Below, in pieces: positions 16,173 through 25,130 of a DNA stretch of 64,000 nucleotides; the stretch's first letter is position 1, and each line of letters opens with the position of its first letter. The stretch spans positions 1 to 64,000 of the forward strand of contig NZ_CABPRZ010000029.1 of NCBI RefSeq assembly GCF_902459695.1. The letters are read 5' to 3'. This DNA is from Pandoraea terrae (GTDB taxonomy: Bacteria > Pseudomonadota > Gammaproteobacteria > Burkholderiales > Burkholderiaceae). The position numbers were made by a program, and so were the translations under genes. Below the pieces are notes generated by a model, which saw only the letters and a list, made by a program, of their open reading frames with translations, did not search any database and was not told where the DNA came from.

Positions 16173-17105
16173 ATGACGATAAATCTGACCAATCGAGTTG
16201 CGATCGTGACGGGTGCCGGCGCCGGCCTCGGACGGGAACATGCACTGCTGCTCGCGCGGCTGGGCGCGAAAGTCGTCGTCAACGACCTCGGCAGCGATGT
16301 GAATGGCCGGGGAGGCTCCGCCACCGCGGCACAGAAGGTCGTCGACGAGATCGTGGCTGCGGGAGGCGAGGCGATCGCGAACGGCGCGTCGGTCACCGAC
16401 GTCGAACAGGTGCAGGACATGATCAGCCAGACGCTTTCGCGATGGGGACGCGTCGACATTCTCGTGAACAATGCCGGCATCCTGCGCGACAAGAGCTTCA
16501 GCAAGATGACGCTTGATGACTTTCGCGCGGTGATCGAAGTCCATCTGATGGGATCCGTGAATTGCACCAAGGCCGTGTGGGACGTCATGCGAGAGCAGAA
16601 GTACGGCCGCATTGTGATGACGACGTCGTCGTCGGGCTTGTACGGGAATTTCGGGCAGTCCAACTACGGCGCCGCGAAGATGGCGCTGGTCGGCCTGATG
16701 CAAACACTGGCGCTCGAAGGCGAGCGAAACAACATCCGTGTAAATTGCCTCGCGCCCACGGCGGGCACGCGCATGCTTGATGGCCTGATGCCCGAGGACG
16801 TTCTCAATGCCCTGGCGCCCGGTGCCGTCAGTCCGGCCGTGGCTGTACTCGCCAGCGATGACGCCCCTACCCGGATGGTGCTGTGCGCAGGCGCAGGCAG
16901 TTTCGAAGCCGCGCACATCACGCTGACGCCCGGCATCCACGTCGGGACCGGCGAGCAGGTGCCGCACTTGCTCGCGCAGCGGCTCGACGAAGTGGCCAGC
17001 CGGAACGGCGAATCCGTCCCCGCGTCGGGCGCTGCCCAGGGCGATCTCGAATTGCACAAGGCCGGCTTCACCGGCGCGAACGCCACGGAGCCCTCACATG
17101 CCTGA
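16173..17105 (+). CDS. SDR-family 3-hydroxyacyl-CoA dehydrogenase-like protein
   Basis: The 310-residue protein has the classical SDR cofactor motif TGAGAGLG (about residues 13-20), NNAG at 99-102, and the catalytic Ser152/153, Tyr165 and Lys169 (YGAAK). The N-terminal ND and GGSA features resemble the dehydrogenase part of multifunctional enzyme type 2, which oxidises 3-hydroxyacyl-CoA with NAD. The ATG at 16173 has AAGGA upstream. Its last codons overlap the MaoC gene by 8 nt, so dehydrogenase and hydratase, fused in eukaryotic MFE-2, are encoded here as coupled separate genes. Confidence 0.87.
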   Translation: MTINLTNRVAIVTGAGAGLGREHALLLARLGAKVVVNDLGSDVNGRGGSATAAQKVVDEIVAAGGEAIANGASVTDVEQVQDMISQTLSRWGRVDILVNNAGILRDKSFSKMTLDDFRAVIEVHLMGSVNCTKAVWDVMREQKYGRIVMTTSSSGLYGNFGQSNYGAAKMALVGLMQTLALEGERNNIRVNCLAPTAGTRMLDGLMPEDVLNALAPGAVSPAVAVLASDDAPTRMVLCAGAGSFEAAHITLTPGIHVGTGEQVPHLLAQRLDEVASRNGESVPASGAAQGDLELHKAGFTGANATEPSHA

Positions 17106-17634
17106 CACGTACAGTACGACCACCGGCATCGTCGGCGCCGGCCAGACCGGCACCACGAATGCCACCGGGTGTCGTGGCCGCGCACCGCTCTCACGATCAC
17201 AGCTGTCGGCCCTCGTAGGCGAGGCGCTTGGCGTATCCGAATGGATCTGCGTCGATCAGGCGTCGATCAATGCCTTCGCCGACGTCACACGCGACTGGCA
17301 GGCCATCCATGTCGATGAAGAAGCCGCGCTTACAAGCCCGTTCGGCGGCACGATCGCTCACGGATTCCTCACCCTTTCGCTGCTCTCGGCGATGGCGTAC
17401 GACGTCCTCCCTACGCTCGAAGGCCAACGCACGTCCGTCAATTACGGACTGAACAGTCTACGTTTCGTGATGCCGGTGCGCAGCGGCGAGCGGGTGCGTG
17501 GACGCTTCACGTTGAAGCAGGTCATGGAACGAGGCCACGGGAGTTGTCAGTTGACGATCGGCGTTGCCGTGGAAATCGAGCACCAGCCCAAGCCCGCGCT
17601 GGTGGCCGAGTGGCTGACGCTCATCAACACCTGA
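17098..17634 (+). CDS. MaoC-family (R)-specific enoyl-CoA hydratase
   Basis: The 178-residue protein has the hot-dog hydratase motif: Asp66 and His71 in DVTRDWQAIH, followed by SPFGGTIAHGFLTLSLL. This is the catalytic pair and substrate-binding segment of MaoC/PhaJ-type enoyl-CoA hydratases. The first 25 residues are Thr/Gly-rich and probably disordered. It overlaps the SDR gene by 8 nt and lies in the operon with acyl-CoA dehydrogenase and thiolase, giving all four steps of a beta-oxidation turn. Confidence 0.88.
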   Translation: MPDTYSTTTGIVGAGQTGTTNATGCRGRAPLSRSQLSALVGEALGVSEWICVDQASINAFADVTRDWQAIHVDEEAALTSPFGGTIAHGFLTLSLLSAMAYDVLPTLEGQRTSVNYGLNSLRFVMPVRSGERVRGRFTLKQVMERGHGSCQLTIGVAVEIEHQPKPALVAEWLTLINT

Positions 17635-17755
17635 GACTCAAGCGAGTGATCCCGGATCTGGCAGCCACTCCGTGAACCTCATGATTCCTTCGTAAGGATG
17701 CAGGAAACGGTCATGGCTTCAGTCACAACCAGGTCGCATTCTCCCATTCGATCCT

Positions 17756-19579
17756 ATGACAAGCGAACTCATACTCTCTCGCCGCGACCTGGACTTCATT
17801 CTGTTTGACTGGCTGCAGGTCGACTCACTCACCAACCGCCCGCGCTTTGCCGGTCAGGATCGGTTCGACTACGCATCCGTGCTTGACGTCTATGAAGCCC
17901 TCGCGACCGACCTCTTTGCGCCCCACAACAAAAAGAACGACAGCCACGAACCCTTGTTCGATGGAGAACGCGTGACCGTCAACCCGGAAGTCGGCGTCGC
18001 ATTGCGTGCATTTGCCGGTGCCGGCCTCATGAGCGCCGCATTTCCAGCGGAATGGAACGGCATGAGCCTGCCGGGCACCATAGAGCGGGCCGGCATGGCG
18101 TACCTGCTTGCTGCGAATCCTGGCACGGCCGGCTATGCATTTCTCACGATCGCCAATGCGAACCTCCTGATTGCGCACGGCGAGCGCGAGCGGGTGTCGC
18201 ACTACGTGGAGGCGATGTCGGAAGGCCGTTGTTTCGGCACGATGTGCCTGTCGGAACCGCAAGCCGGCTCGAGCCTCGCGGATATCCGCACGCGCGCAGT
18301 GCCGACAGGCGATGGCCGCTATCGCCTGTTCGGCAACAAGATGTGGATCTCGGGTGGGGATCACGAGATTTCCGAGAACATCGTCCACCTGGTGCTGGCG
18401 AAGATTCCGGATGAGAACGGCCAAGTGCCTGCCGGCGTGCAGGGCATATCGCTGTTCACGGTGCCACGCAAGCTCGTTGGCGCCGACGGGCTGCCCGGCG
18501 ATCGCAACGACGTCGTGCTCGCCGGCATCAATCACAAGATGGGTTATCGCGGCACGGTGAATTGCGTATTGAATTTCGGCGAAGGGCGCTTCCGTCCGGA
18601 AGGCGAGGCAGGCGCGCTCGGCGAGATCGTAGGCGAGCCAGGCAAGGGACTCGCCTACATGTTTCACATGATGAACGAGGCACGCATCTCGGTAGGTCTC
18701 GGCGCAGCGGCGCTGGGCTATACGGGGTACCTGCACGCGCTCGACTATGCGAAGACACGCCTGCAAGGACGGCCGCGCAGCGAGCGCGACCCTACGGCAC
18801 CACAGGTGCCGATCATTCGCCACGCCGACGTGCGGCGTATGCTGCTTGCACAGAAGGCATACGCGTCGGGAGCGCTGGCGTTATGCCTGTATGCCTCTCG
18901 TCTCAGCGACGATATCCATTCGCTGGAGAGCGCCCACGCTCGCGAGGAAGCGCAATGCCTGCTCGACCTGCTCACGCCGGTCGTGAAGAGCTGGTCTTCC
19001 CAATGGGGCCTCGTCGCCAACGACCTCGCGATCCAGGTACACGGCGGCTATGGCTATACGCGCGAATACAACGTCGAACAGTTCTATCGAGACAACCGGC
19101 TCAACCCGATCCACGAAGGCACGTTCGGCGTCCAGGCGCTCGACCTGCTCGGCCGGAAGACCCGCATGAACGGCGGCGCAGCCATGACTTTGCTCGGCGA
19201 GAAAGTCGCCGATACCGTAGCGCGCGCGCAGTCTTGCGCATCGTTGCGACGTCATGCCCGCGCGCTTGAAAGCGCGTGGGGGCGAATCCGCAGCGTGACG
19301 GACCAGTTGCACGCGCTTGACGATGCGGAACTTCAGCTCGCCAATGCGGCGGCCTATCTCGAAGCGTTCGGCCATGTCGTGGTCGGCTGGCTGTGGCTCG
19401 ATCAGGCAATTACCGCGGACGCACTTGCGAGCGGCCCGCGCGCGAGCGACTTCCATCGCGGCAAGCTCGCCGCCTGCGATTACTTCTTCGGCTGGGAAAT
19501 GCCCAAAGTGGCTGCGTGGCTTGCCGTGCTCGATCCGGTCGAGACAACCCCGCTGAACGTGCCCGAGCAATGGCTCTGA
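17756..19579 (+). CDS. Acyl-CoA dehydrogenase, long (about 600 aa) class
   Basis: The 607-residue protein belongs to the large acyl-CoA dehydrogenase group. FAD and substrate motifs include [18 protein letters not shown] (about residue 165), [11 protein letters not shown], and the C-terminal [21 protein letters not shown] followed by an extra helical domain of about 130 residues. It introduces the 2,3 double bond in an acyl-CoA and passes electrons to ETF. The 121-nt gap after maoC contains a short out-of-frame ATG at 17713; the start at 17756 fits the family N-terminus, although its ribosome site is weak. It is the third gene of the operon. Confidence 0.88.
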   Translation: MTSELILSRRDLDFILFDWLQVDSLTNRPRFAGQDRFDYASVLDVYEALATDLFAPHNKKNDSHEPLFDGERVTVNPEVGVALRAFAGAGLMSAAFPAEWNGMSLPGTIERAGMAYLLAANPGTAGYAFLTIANANLLIAHGERERVSHYVEAMSEGRCFGTMCLSEPQAGSSLADIRTRAVPTGDGRYRLFGNKMWISGGDHEISENIVHLVLAKIPDENGQVPAGVQGISLFTVPRKLVGADGLPGDRNDVVLAGINHKMGYRGTVNCVLNFGEGRFRPEGEAGALGEIVGEPGKGLAYMFHMMNEARISVGLGAAALGYTGYLHALDYAKTRLQGRPRSERDPTAPQVPIIRHADVRRMLLAQKAYASGALALCLYASRLSDDIHSLESAHAREEAQCLLDLLTPVVKSWSSQWGLVANDLAIQVHGGYGYTREYNVEQFYRDNRLNPIHEGTFGVQALDLLGRKTRMNGGAAMTLLGEKVADTVARAQSCASLRRHARALESAWGRIRSVTDQLHALDDAELQLANAAAYLEAFGHVVVGWLWLDQAITADALASGPRASDFHRGKLAACDYFFGWEMPKVAAWLAVLDPVETTPLNVPEQWL

Positions 19580-19646
19580 ACGACGCCATCGCGCAATTTT
19601 ACGCGTGGCTTCCCTCGCCCCTTTCCAATTCGACCCAGGACGCATC

Positions 19647-20831
19647 ATGATCGACGCAGTCATCGTTTCCACCGCCCGCACGCCGATTGGCAAGGCGTAT
19701 CGCGGCGCATTCAACGCCACGCATTCGCCCACCCTGCTGGGACACGCGATCCGGCACGCGGTACTGCGCGCCGGCATCGAGCCCGATCGCATCGAGGACG
19801 CCGTGATTGGCTCCGTGCTCAACGCCGGCACTGCCGGCGGCAATATCGCACGACATGGCGTGCTGGCTGCCGGGTTACCTGCTTCGGTGGGAGCGCAGAC
19901 GCTTGACCGCCAATGTGCGTCGGGGCTGATGGCGATTGCCACAGCCGCCAAGCAGATCATGTGCGACGGCATGCAGGTTGTCGTCGCGGGCGGGCAGGAA
20001 AACATCTCGGCCGTACAGAGCCGCTACCTGGAGTGGGTGCGGACCGAGCAGGATCCGAACGTGCTGGCCGTGCAGCCGGCCGCGTATATGCCGATGCTCG
20101 AAACCGCCGAGTTCGTTTCGCGCAAGTACTGCATCCCGCGAGAGGTACAGGACCAGTACGCGCTCGAGTCGCAACGGCGCACCGCCGAGGCTCAGGTGGA
20201 AGGCCGCTTTTCGGACGAGATCGTACCGATCACCACACGGATGTTGGTCATCGACAAGGCCACCGGGCAAACGTCGCACAAGGAGATCACGCTCGCACAG
20301 GACGAAGGCAATCGTCCCGGCACGACGCTCGATTCACTCAGCGCGCTGACGCCGGTTGTCGAAGGCGGCGTCGTGACTGCCGGCAATGCGAGCCAGTTGT
20401 CTGATGGCGCCAGCGCATGCGTGCTGATGAATGGCAAACTGGCGCAACAGCTCAGCCTCGCGCCCCTCGGCATTTACCGAGGGATGACTGTCGTCGGCAA
20501 TGCCCCTGAAGAGATGGGCATCGGCCCCATTTACGCGATTCCCAAGCTGCTGAAGTTGCACGGACTGTCGGTGCAGGATATCGGCCTGTGGGAACTCAAC
20601 GAGGCGTTCGCGTGCCAGGTGCTGTACTGCCGCGACAAGCTCGGCATCGATCCGGCCCGATACAACGTGAACGGCGGCAGCGTTTCGATCGGCCACCCGT
20701 ATGGCATGACGGGCGCCCGCCTGGTCGGCCACGCGCTGATCGAAGGCAAGCGGCGCGGTGCACGCTACGTGGTGGTGTCAATGTGCGTCGGTGGCGGAAT
20801 GGGCGCGGCGGGCCTGTTCGAAGTCGCCTGA
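19647..20831 (+). CDS. Thiolase (acetyl-CoA acyltransferase)
   Basis: The 394-residue protein has the thiolase catalytic set: nucleophile Cys90 (LDRQCASGL), the [17 protein letters not shown] motif with its His, and the C-terminal Cys in [13 protein letters not shown]. It cleaves a 3-ketoacyl-CoA with CoA to acetyl-CoA (or propionyl-CoA) and a shortened acyl-CoA. The start at 19647 follows AGGACG. It is the last gene of the SDR-MaoC-dehydrogenase-thiolase operon and is typical of the degradative FadA-like type. Confidence 0.9.
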   Translation: MIDAVIVSTARTPIGKAYRGAFNATHSPTLLGHAIRHAVLRAGIEPDRIEDAVIGSVLNAGTAGGNIARHGVLAAGLPASVGAQTLDRQCASGLMAIATAAKQIMCDGMQVVVAGGQENISAVQSRYLEWVRTEQDPNVLAVQPAAYMPMLETAEFVSRKYCIPREVQDQYALESQRRTAEAQVEGRFSDEIVPITTRMLVIDKATGQTSHKEITLAQDEGNRPGTTLDSLSALTPVVEGGVVTAGNASQLSDGASACVLMNGKLAQQLSLAPLGIYRGMTVVGNAPEEMGIGPIYAIPKLLKLHGLSVQDIGLWELNEAFACQVLYCRDKLGIDPARYNVNGGSVSIGHPYGMTGARLVGHALIEGKRRGARYVVVSMCVGGGMGAAGLFEVA

Positions 20832-20879
20832 ATCACGGTCCCGACGCACACCTGGCATGCACGCCTGCGGGAGTCTCCT

Positions 20880-21347
20880 AGCATTCGGCGAATTGTCGGA
20901 CGCGTGGGCGAAATCGCTCAAGGCAACGCTGACCTGTCGCAGCGCACGGAGGAACAGGCCGCATCACTCGAGGAAACCGCTTCCAGCATGCAGCAGTTGA
21001 CAACCACGGTTCGTCACAATGCGGACAATGCGAAGCAGGCGACCATGCTGGCAACCACGGCGTCAGAAAAACAGCGCGCCGGTATCGAGCAGGTCAACCA
21101 GGCGGTCACGCAGATGGATCAAGTGGCCCAGCGGAACGCCGCTCTGGTTGAAGAAGCCTCCGTGGCGGCAGAGTCGTTAGCTCAGCAAGCACAGACGCTG
21201 CGGGACGCAGTCGCTATCTTCAATGTGGCGATTGCTCCGTCGGAATGCCGTGGTATCGCTGCTGATTGCACGCTCTGGAGCGCCGCCGGCCGGAGGTCGC
21301 TCCCTGCTTTCAAGGCCGCGGAGGAAGGGGATGCCTTCTCAGCGTGA
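20880..21347 (+). pseudogene. Methyl-accepting chemotaxis protein remnant lacking the signalling tip
   Basis: The frame reads SIRRIVGRVGEIAQGNADLS, then the coiled-coil segment RTEEQAASLEETASSMQQLT and NADNAKQATMLA. It then jumps to EQVNQAVTQMDQVAQRNAAL, close to the C-terminus of a receptor. The highly conserved hairpin tip that binds CheA/CheW, normally about 80-100 residues between these parts, is absent, as are the sensory and membrane parts. It is a decayed fragment, perhaps left by deletion between repeats in the coiled coil. A GTG at 20904 could start a 147-residue product, but it would not signal normally. Confidence 0.75.
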
Positions 21348-21478
21348 GGCTCACCCGTTTTCCTGATCTCGTGTTCGACGGTCTGTCGGAGATAGTTGAG
21401 GCATAATTTCACGATTCCAGCGGCTCCTTTCGCCCCCTTGGACGCCCACCCATTAAGGCTTCCGAGCACACTCATGCA

Positions 21479-21566
21479 TCTATGCCAAAGTATATTTTAT
21501 GACTATGTCATAGTGGATCTTTACATTATCCCATAGTAAACTTTATGCCTATCCCATAGTGATTTA
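21479..21566 (+). promoter_or_regulatory. Four direct repeats at 23-bp spacing before the fic gene
   Basis: CAAAGT (21486) and CATAGT (21509, 21532 and 21555) start at exact 23-bp intervals within longer units of the form CTATnnCATAGT. The second unit contains the palindrome ACTATG-T-CATAGT (21502-21514). The array is AT-rich and ends about 10 bp before the ATG at 21575. It looks like an operator array, perhaps bound by the N-terminal part of the Fic protein itself. Confidence 0.6.
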
Positions 21567-21574
21567 TTTGCGAT

Positions 21575-23134
21575 ATGGCTACCAGAAAGCGCATCTCCAC
21601 ATCAGGTTCGCCGGCGCTGGCAGCGGCGCTGCGGGTACTCAAACGTCTACAGGACAAGCACCACGGCGTGGTGGAGCACAAGGATCTGACGGACGATCAG
21701 CGCGCGCTCCTGGTCGATACCGGTTTCCTGCGGCCGGTCATGAAGGGTTGGTACATCTGCAGCAATCCGGCCGACGGCGATGGAGAGTCGACGGCATGGT
21801 ATGCGAGTTTCTGGGCGTTCATTTCGGGATATCTGGGCAAGCGGTTCGGCAAACGCTACTGCCTCAATCCCGAGGCGTCCCTGCTGCTCCACACTGGAAA
21901 CACGACCGTACCTGGACAGGTTACGGCCGTCGCCGTGGATAGCGGTTCCACGGTGGTGAAGATGCCCTTTGACACGTCTCTTCTGGTTTATCCAGACAAT
22001 AAGCGGGTTCCGAAGTCCCGCGTCGAGGTCAGGGGGTTACAAGTTTGGCCTGTAGCCGAAGCCCTATGCATGTCGCCCCCTCAATTCTTCGTGAACTATC
22101 CCACGGAAGCCGAGATTGCGCTGGCCATGGTGCGGGACCCGTCCGAACTCTTGACGACGCTACTTGCGAATGAGGGGATGCCTTCGGCCGCGGCTCGTTT
22201 GGCAGGCGCGCTTCAGTTTGCACAGAGGCCGCACGACGCAGACCGCATCGTCAAGGCATTTGCTCAGGCAGGCGTCGCGTTGAAGCCGACCAACCCTTTC
22301 GAGCGGGCGACACCGTCTCTCGCTCCAAGCCGGGAACGGTCCCCATATGTTCTGCGCCTAAAATCCATGTGGGCGGCCTGGCGAGAAGACGTTATGCAGA
22401 TCTTCCCCGCGGAGCCAGGTCGCAACATGGATGTCTCCGCATATCTGGCGCTGGTCCAGGAGCGATATGTCTCGGACGCGTACAACTCGCTGTCGATCGA
22501 GGGCTATCAGGTAACCGATGAGCTGATCGAGCGCGTTGCCCGAGGCGATTGGAACCCGGACGGCGGCCCCGAGCAGCAGAAAACGCGTGACGCGTTGGCG
22601 GCGCGTGGTTACTACCAAGCCTTCCAGACTGTGAAGGAGAGTATCGCGCGGATTTTTGTGCGGGAGAACGCCGGGGACGTTGTGCAACGGGATCACCACG
22701 ACTGGTATGCGGAATTGTTCGGCCCAGCCGTGACGGTTGGCGTTCTTCAACGTCATCAGCTCGCAGGCTATCGAACCGGGCCCATTTTCATCCGTAACTC
22801 CATGCACACGCCTATTCCGCGCGAAGCGATACTGGACGGTCTTGAGACGCTCTTCGATTTGATCCGGTACGAGCCTCACGCGGGCGTGCGGGCCGTACTC
22901 GGCCACCATCTGTTCGTGTTCATTCACCCCTACTTCGACGGCAACGGGCGCATTGGCCGGTTCCTGATGAATGCCCTGCTTGCTTCAGGTGGATACCCGT
23001 GGACGGTGATCAGGATGAAACGCCGTGCCGAGTACATGAATGCGCTCGAGCACGCCAGCGTCCACCGCGACATCAAGCCCCTCGCTACCTTCATCAAGGA
23101 AGAAATGGAACAGTGGTCTCCAGAGCGGGAGTAA
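21575..23134 (+). CDS. Fic-domain protein with AbiEi-like N-terminal region
   Basis: The 519-residue protein has a Fic AMP-transferase core with the motif HPYFDGNGR at residues 451-459, including the catalytic His451 and the P-loop-like anion-binding site. Upstream, SLSIEG (residues 305-310) matches the inhibitory (S/T)xxxE(G/N) motif, so it is a class II, auto-inhibited Fic enzyme. Residues 1 to about 220 do not belong to Fic; they resemble antitoxin/transcription-regulator regions of the AbiEi kind (an N-terminal winged-helix-like segment, then LNPEASLLLHTG). The protein could AMPylate a target and also bind the repeat array before its gene. It lies beside a tRNA-derived att-like site, as an accessory gene. 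Confidence 0.85.
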   Translation: MATRKRISTSGSPALAAALRVLKRLQDKHHGVVEHKDLTDDQRALLVDTGFLRPVMKGWYICSNPADGDGESTAWYASFWAFISGYLGKRFGKRYCLNPEASLLLHTGNTTVPGQVTAVAVDSGSTVVKMPFDTSLLVYPDNKRVPKSRVEVRGLQVWPVAEALCMSPPQFFVNYPTEAEIALAMVRDPSELLTTLLANEGMPSAAARLAGALQFAQRPHDADRIVKAFAQAGVALKPTNPFERATPSLAPSRERSPYVLRLKSMWAAWREDVMQIFPAEPGRNMDVSAYLALVQERYVSDAYNSLSIEGYQVTDELIERVARGDWNPDGGPEQQKTRDALAARGYYQAFQTVKESIARIFVRENAGDVVQRDHHDWYAELFGPAVTVGVLQRHQLAGYRTGPIFIRNSMHTPIPREAILDGLETLFDLIRYEPHAGVRAVLGHHLFVFIHPYFDGNGRIGRFLMNALLASGGYPWTVIRMKRRAEYMNALEHASVHRDIKPLATFIKEEMEQWSPERE

Positions 23135-23189
23135 CTGGTCGCCCTTGACGACCTAGCGAACGCTTGGCTGTGTAAGGCCGCCTGACGAA

Positions 23190-23223
23190 AAAGCCCTTGA
23201 ATCTATTTCAATTCAAGGGCTTT
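23190..23223 (-). terminator. Rho-independent terminator downstream of the tRNA-Ser fragment
   Basis: AAAGCCCTTGAAT (23190-23202) and ATTCAAGGGCTTT (23211-23223) form a 13-bp stem with an 8-nt loop. Read on the minus strand the stem is followed by a T-run. It is placed just as a terminator after the tRNA 3' end at 23234. It could also end transcription of the Fic gene from the other side. Confidence 0.8.
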
Positions 23224-23233
23224 CGTGAATTTC

Positions 23234-23285
23234 TGGCGGAGAGAGGGGGATTCGAACCCCCGATAGGCTATTAACCTACGCGCGC
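23234..23285 (-). tRNA. 3' fragment of a tRNA-Ser gene (likely attachment site)
   Basis: On the minus strand this reads a long variable arm (GTAGG...CCTA), a T-arm with GGTTCGAATCC, and an acceptor 3' strand ending TCTCTCCGCCA, as in serine tRNAs. The 5' half with the D-arm and anticodon is missing, because the sequence diverges near 23286. A tRNA 3' end with its own terminator but no 5' half is the usual footprint left when an integrase uses the tRNA 3' end as an att site. The intact tRNA should then lie at the other end of the element, beyond the divergent side. Confidence 0.75.
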
Positions 23286-23734
23286 CACAGAGATTCATTC
23301 AATTAAATCAAAGACATGGTAACGCGCTATTGTGTCACAGCGATTCGGTGCGCTATAGCGTAAGTATTTGATACATATGGGGTGCGGACGCGCCTATGAC
23401 ACAGCGTGCTGGGGTTACAACGCAACTCCCACCGACTCAGGGGGTCTCGCGTCAAGCTCGGGGCGCGCCGCTAAGGTGTAGTAGTTCCGACTTGATCTGG
23501 CAGTAGGACCTTGCCAAGAAGTGGGGTTACCCGGTTTGATATCGGTGCGAATCTGAATCAGCCGGCGCGCGACGCTGCGCCTGACCCAGCTCGCCAGGCA
23601 TCCCAGAAAAGCAGAAGTGGCCACTCAAGCATTCGATTATATTTAACTATATAAATAACCGATAGATAGTCAATAACTTCTTCCGTTTTTCTGCTAAACT
23701 AAGTCAAGCAAACTAAGTTTAATGGAGGTGTCGG
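23286..23734. other. 449-bp region between att-like site and toxin-antitoxin genes
   Basis: The first 350 bp show no reading frame I can recognise. The last 90 bp are AT-rich and hold two copies of AAACTAAGT (23696 and 23710, 14 bp apart) just before the antitoxin ribosome site. These are plausible operators for antitoxin autoregulation. The sharp base-composition change from its flanks fits imported DNA. Confidence 0.5.
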
Positions 23735-23983
23735 ATGCACGTCTACAACATCCACGACGCGAAAACGAACTTGTCTCGCCTCATCGAGGAAATTGTGAGG
23801 GACGGCGAGCCGTTCGTGATCGCTAAGGCTGGTAAGCCCCTCGTGAAGGTCGTGCGCCTCGAGGAGTCCGAGAAGCCCGCTAAGCGCACCGGCTTTCTCA
23901 AGGGACAGTTCAAGGTGCCGGCCGACTTCGACACGATGGGTTCGTCTGAGATCTCGGACCTGTTTGAAGGACAGCAGCAATGA
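23735..23983 (+). CDS. Phd/YefM-family antitoxin
   Basis: The 82-residue protein has the N-terminal Phd/YefM pattern: NIHDAKTNLSRLIEEI, then FVIAKAGKPLVKVV, the DNA-binding dimer part. The C-terminal tail (LKGQFKVPADFDTMG) is the toxin-neutralising part of the type paired with PIN toxins. The start follows GGAGGTG. Its stop overlaps the toxin start by 4 nt (ATGA), so the two are translationally coupled. It probably represses its own promoter through the AAACTAAGT repeats. Confidence 0.88.
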   Translation: MHVYNIHDAKTNLSRLIEEIVRDGEPFVIAKAGKPLVKVVRLEESEKPAKRTGFLKGQFKVPADFDTMGSSEISDLFEGQQQ

Positions 23984-24369
23984 AGCTGCTACTCGACACG
24001 CATTTGCTGATCTGGGCGGCCGAGGATAACCCGGCTCTGCCCGGCGCGGCGCGGGAGCTCATCGAGGACACCGACAACACACTGTATTTCAGCGTGGCGA
24101 GCATCTGGGAAATCGTCATCAAAAGCGCGCTCGGTCGTGACGACTTTCAGGTTGATGCGCGGGTGCTGCGGCGGGGCTTGCTCGACGCAGGGTACGAAGA
24201 GCTCTCGATCGAATCCCAACACGCCTTCGAGGGCGGCACCCTACCCCCGCTGCACAAAGACCCATTCGACCGGATTCTGGTTGGCCAGGCCATTGCCGAA
24301 GGGATCGTCCTGTTGACGCATGACGACCTGATCCGTCAGTATAATTTTGCTCCGGTCCGTTACGTGTAA
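23980..24369 (+). CDS. vapC: VapC-type PIN-domain ribonuclease toxin
   Basis: The 129-residue protein has the PIN acidic residues: Asp6 (LLLDTHLLIW), Glu44 (SIWEI), Asp94/Asp97 (KDPFDR) and Asp115/116 (THDD), which coordinate the metal for RNA cleavage. The DPFDRILVGQA form is typical of PIN toxins paired with Phd-type antitoxins. It overlaps the antitoxin gene by 4 nt. The pair sits between a tRNA-Ser att-like fragment and a truncated folB, so it is probably the cargo of an integrated segment. Confidence 0.88.
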   Translation: MKLLLDTHLLIWAAEDNPALPGAARELIEDTDNTLYFSVASIWEIVIKSALGRDDFQVDARVLRRGLLDAGYEELSIESQHAFEGGTLPPLHKDPFDRILVGQAIAEGIVLLTHDDLIRQYNFAPVRYV

Positions 24370-24419
24370 CGGTCTGGGAGAACAGGGGTTCAAGCGCCGG
24401 CGCAAACCACCAATGAAGG

Positions 24420-24530
24420 CGTATCTCGACATCGAACACGACCGGTTGCGGAGCCAGTCGCTCATGGTCGTGCAAACCGATGCGTACGGGCGCGGCCAGC
24501 GCATCGACGAACACCCCCAGTGATGGCCGG
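24420..24530 (-). pseudogene. folB: Truncated dihydroneopterin aldolase-like gene (5' part only)
   Basis: Just downstream of soxG one minus-strand frame reads LGVFVDALAAPVRIGLHDHE and then RLAPQPVVFDVEIRL. This is the N-terminal quarter of a FolB-type dihydroneopterin aldolase. Similarity stops near 24420, where the sequence changes to DNA linked to the toxin gene. Folate-related genes commonly follow soxBDAG, because sarcosine oxidase uses tetrahydrofolate. The fragment marks the border where foreign DNA replaced the rest of the gene. Confidence 0.65.
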
Positions 24531-24536
24531 CGCAAG

Positions 24537-25130
24537 TCATCGCAGGAATTCCCCGGCTGCGTCGAGCAGGATGCGCACGGCATAGTCGGCGAAGCTGCGC
24601 CGCACCACCACGCGCCACGCGCCCGACGCCAGCGGCCACAGCAGAATGCCGGTCTTGAAGAAATGGCTCTGCGCGCACTGGCCCACGGTGAAGACGCGCG
24701 GATGCAGGTCCAGGGGACAGCCCTTCTGCAGGACCGCGCGCACAGACTCGCCCGACAGGTCCAGCACCGTGTAGCCGCTGCTTACGTCGACGACCGCGGC
24801 GTACTGGCCGGCCAGCGCCGGACGCAGCGCGCCCTCGAGGGTAGGCCGGCGCGGCGCGTCCGATACGAGCATCCACTCGTCGGGGCCGAGCCAGGCCAGC
24901 GCATGGCCGTGGCCCGCAACGACGGTGTTGGGACGTGCCGGCGGCGCAGTGCCGAGCGTGGAGCGAATCGTCTCGACGAAGTCCGGTGACGAGACGTCGC
25001 CGCGCACGTTGACGAGTTCGAGAAATGACCGCTCCTGCAGCCTGAAAGGCCCGGGCTTCGCATCGGCCACGCTGGTAACCGACGGCCGCAGGGCGACCAG
25101 CGGCGATTCCTGGCGAGCTTCACTCCACAT
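24537..25130 (-). CDS. soxG: Sarcosine oxidase gamma subunit
   Basis: The 197-residue protein shows the SoxG/GcvT-like small-subunit pattern: LGPDEWMLVSD near residue 80, VDVSSGYTVLDLSGESVRAVLQ, and the Cys in KGCPLDLHPRVF followed by FKTGILLWPL. It is the fourth subunit of heterotetrameric sarcosine oxidase in the cytoplasm. Its start overlaps the end of soxA by 11 nt, as usual in soxBDAG operons. It is the last intact gene of the operon, followed only by the folB remnant. Confidence 0.9.
   Translation of the reverse strand: MWSEARQESPLVALRPSVTSVADAKPGPFRLQERSFLELVNVRGDVSSPDFVETIRSTLGTAPPARPNTVVAGHGHALAWLGPDEWMLVSDAPRRPTLEGALRPALAGQYAAVVDVSSGYTVLDLSGESVRAVLQKGCPLDLHPRVFTVGQCAQSHFFKTGILLWPLASGAWRVVVRRSFADYAVRILLDAAGEFLR

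Noticed and set aside
23234-23320. A complete tRNA-Ser gene
   Set aside because: The sequence beyond about 23286 cannot form the anticodon stem, D-arm or the 5' acceptor strand, so only the 3' fragment is supported.
23415-23624. A 69-codon frame between the tRNA fragment and the antitoxin gene
   Set aside because: There is no ribosome site and no similarity I recognise; I considered an integrase or transposase remnant, but no motif supports it.
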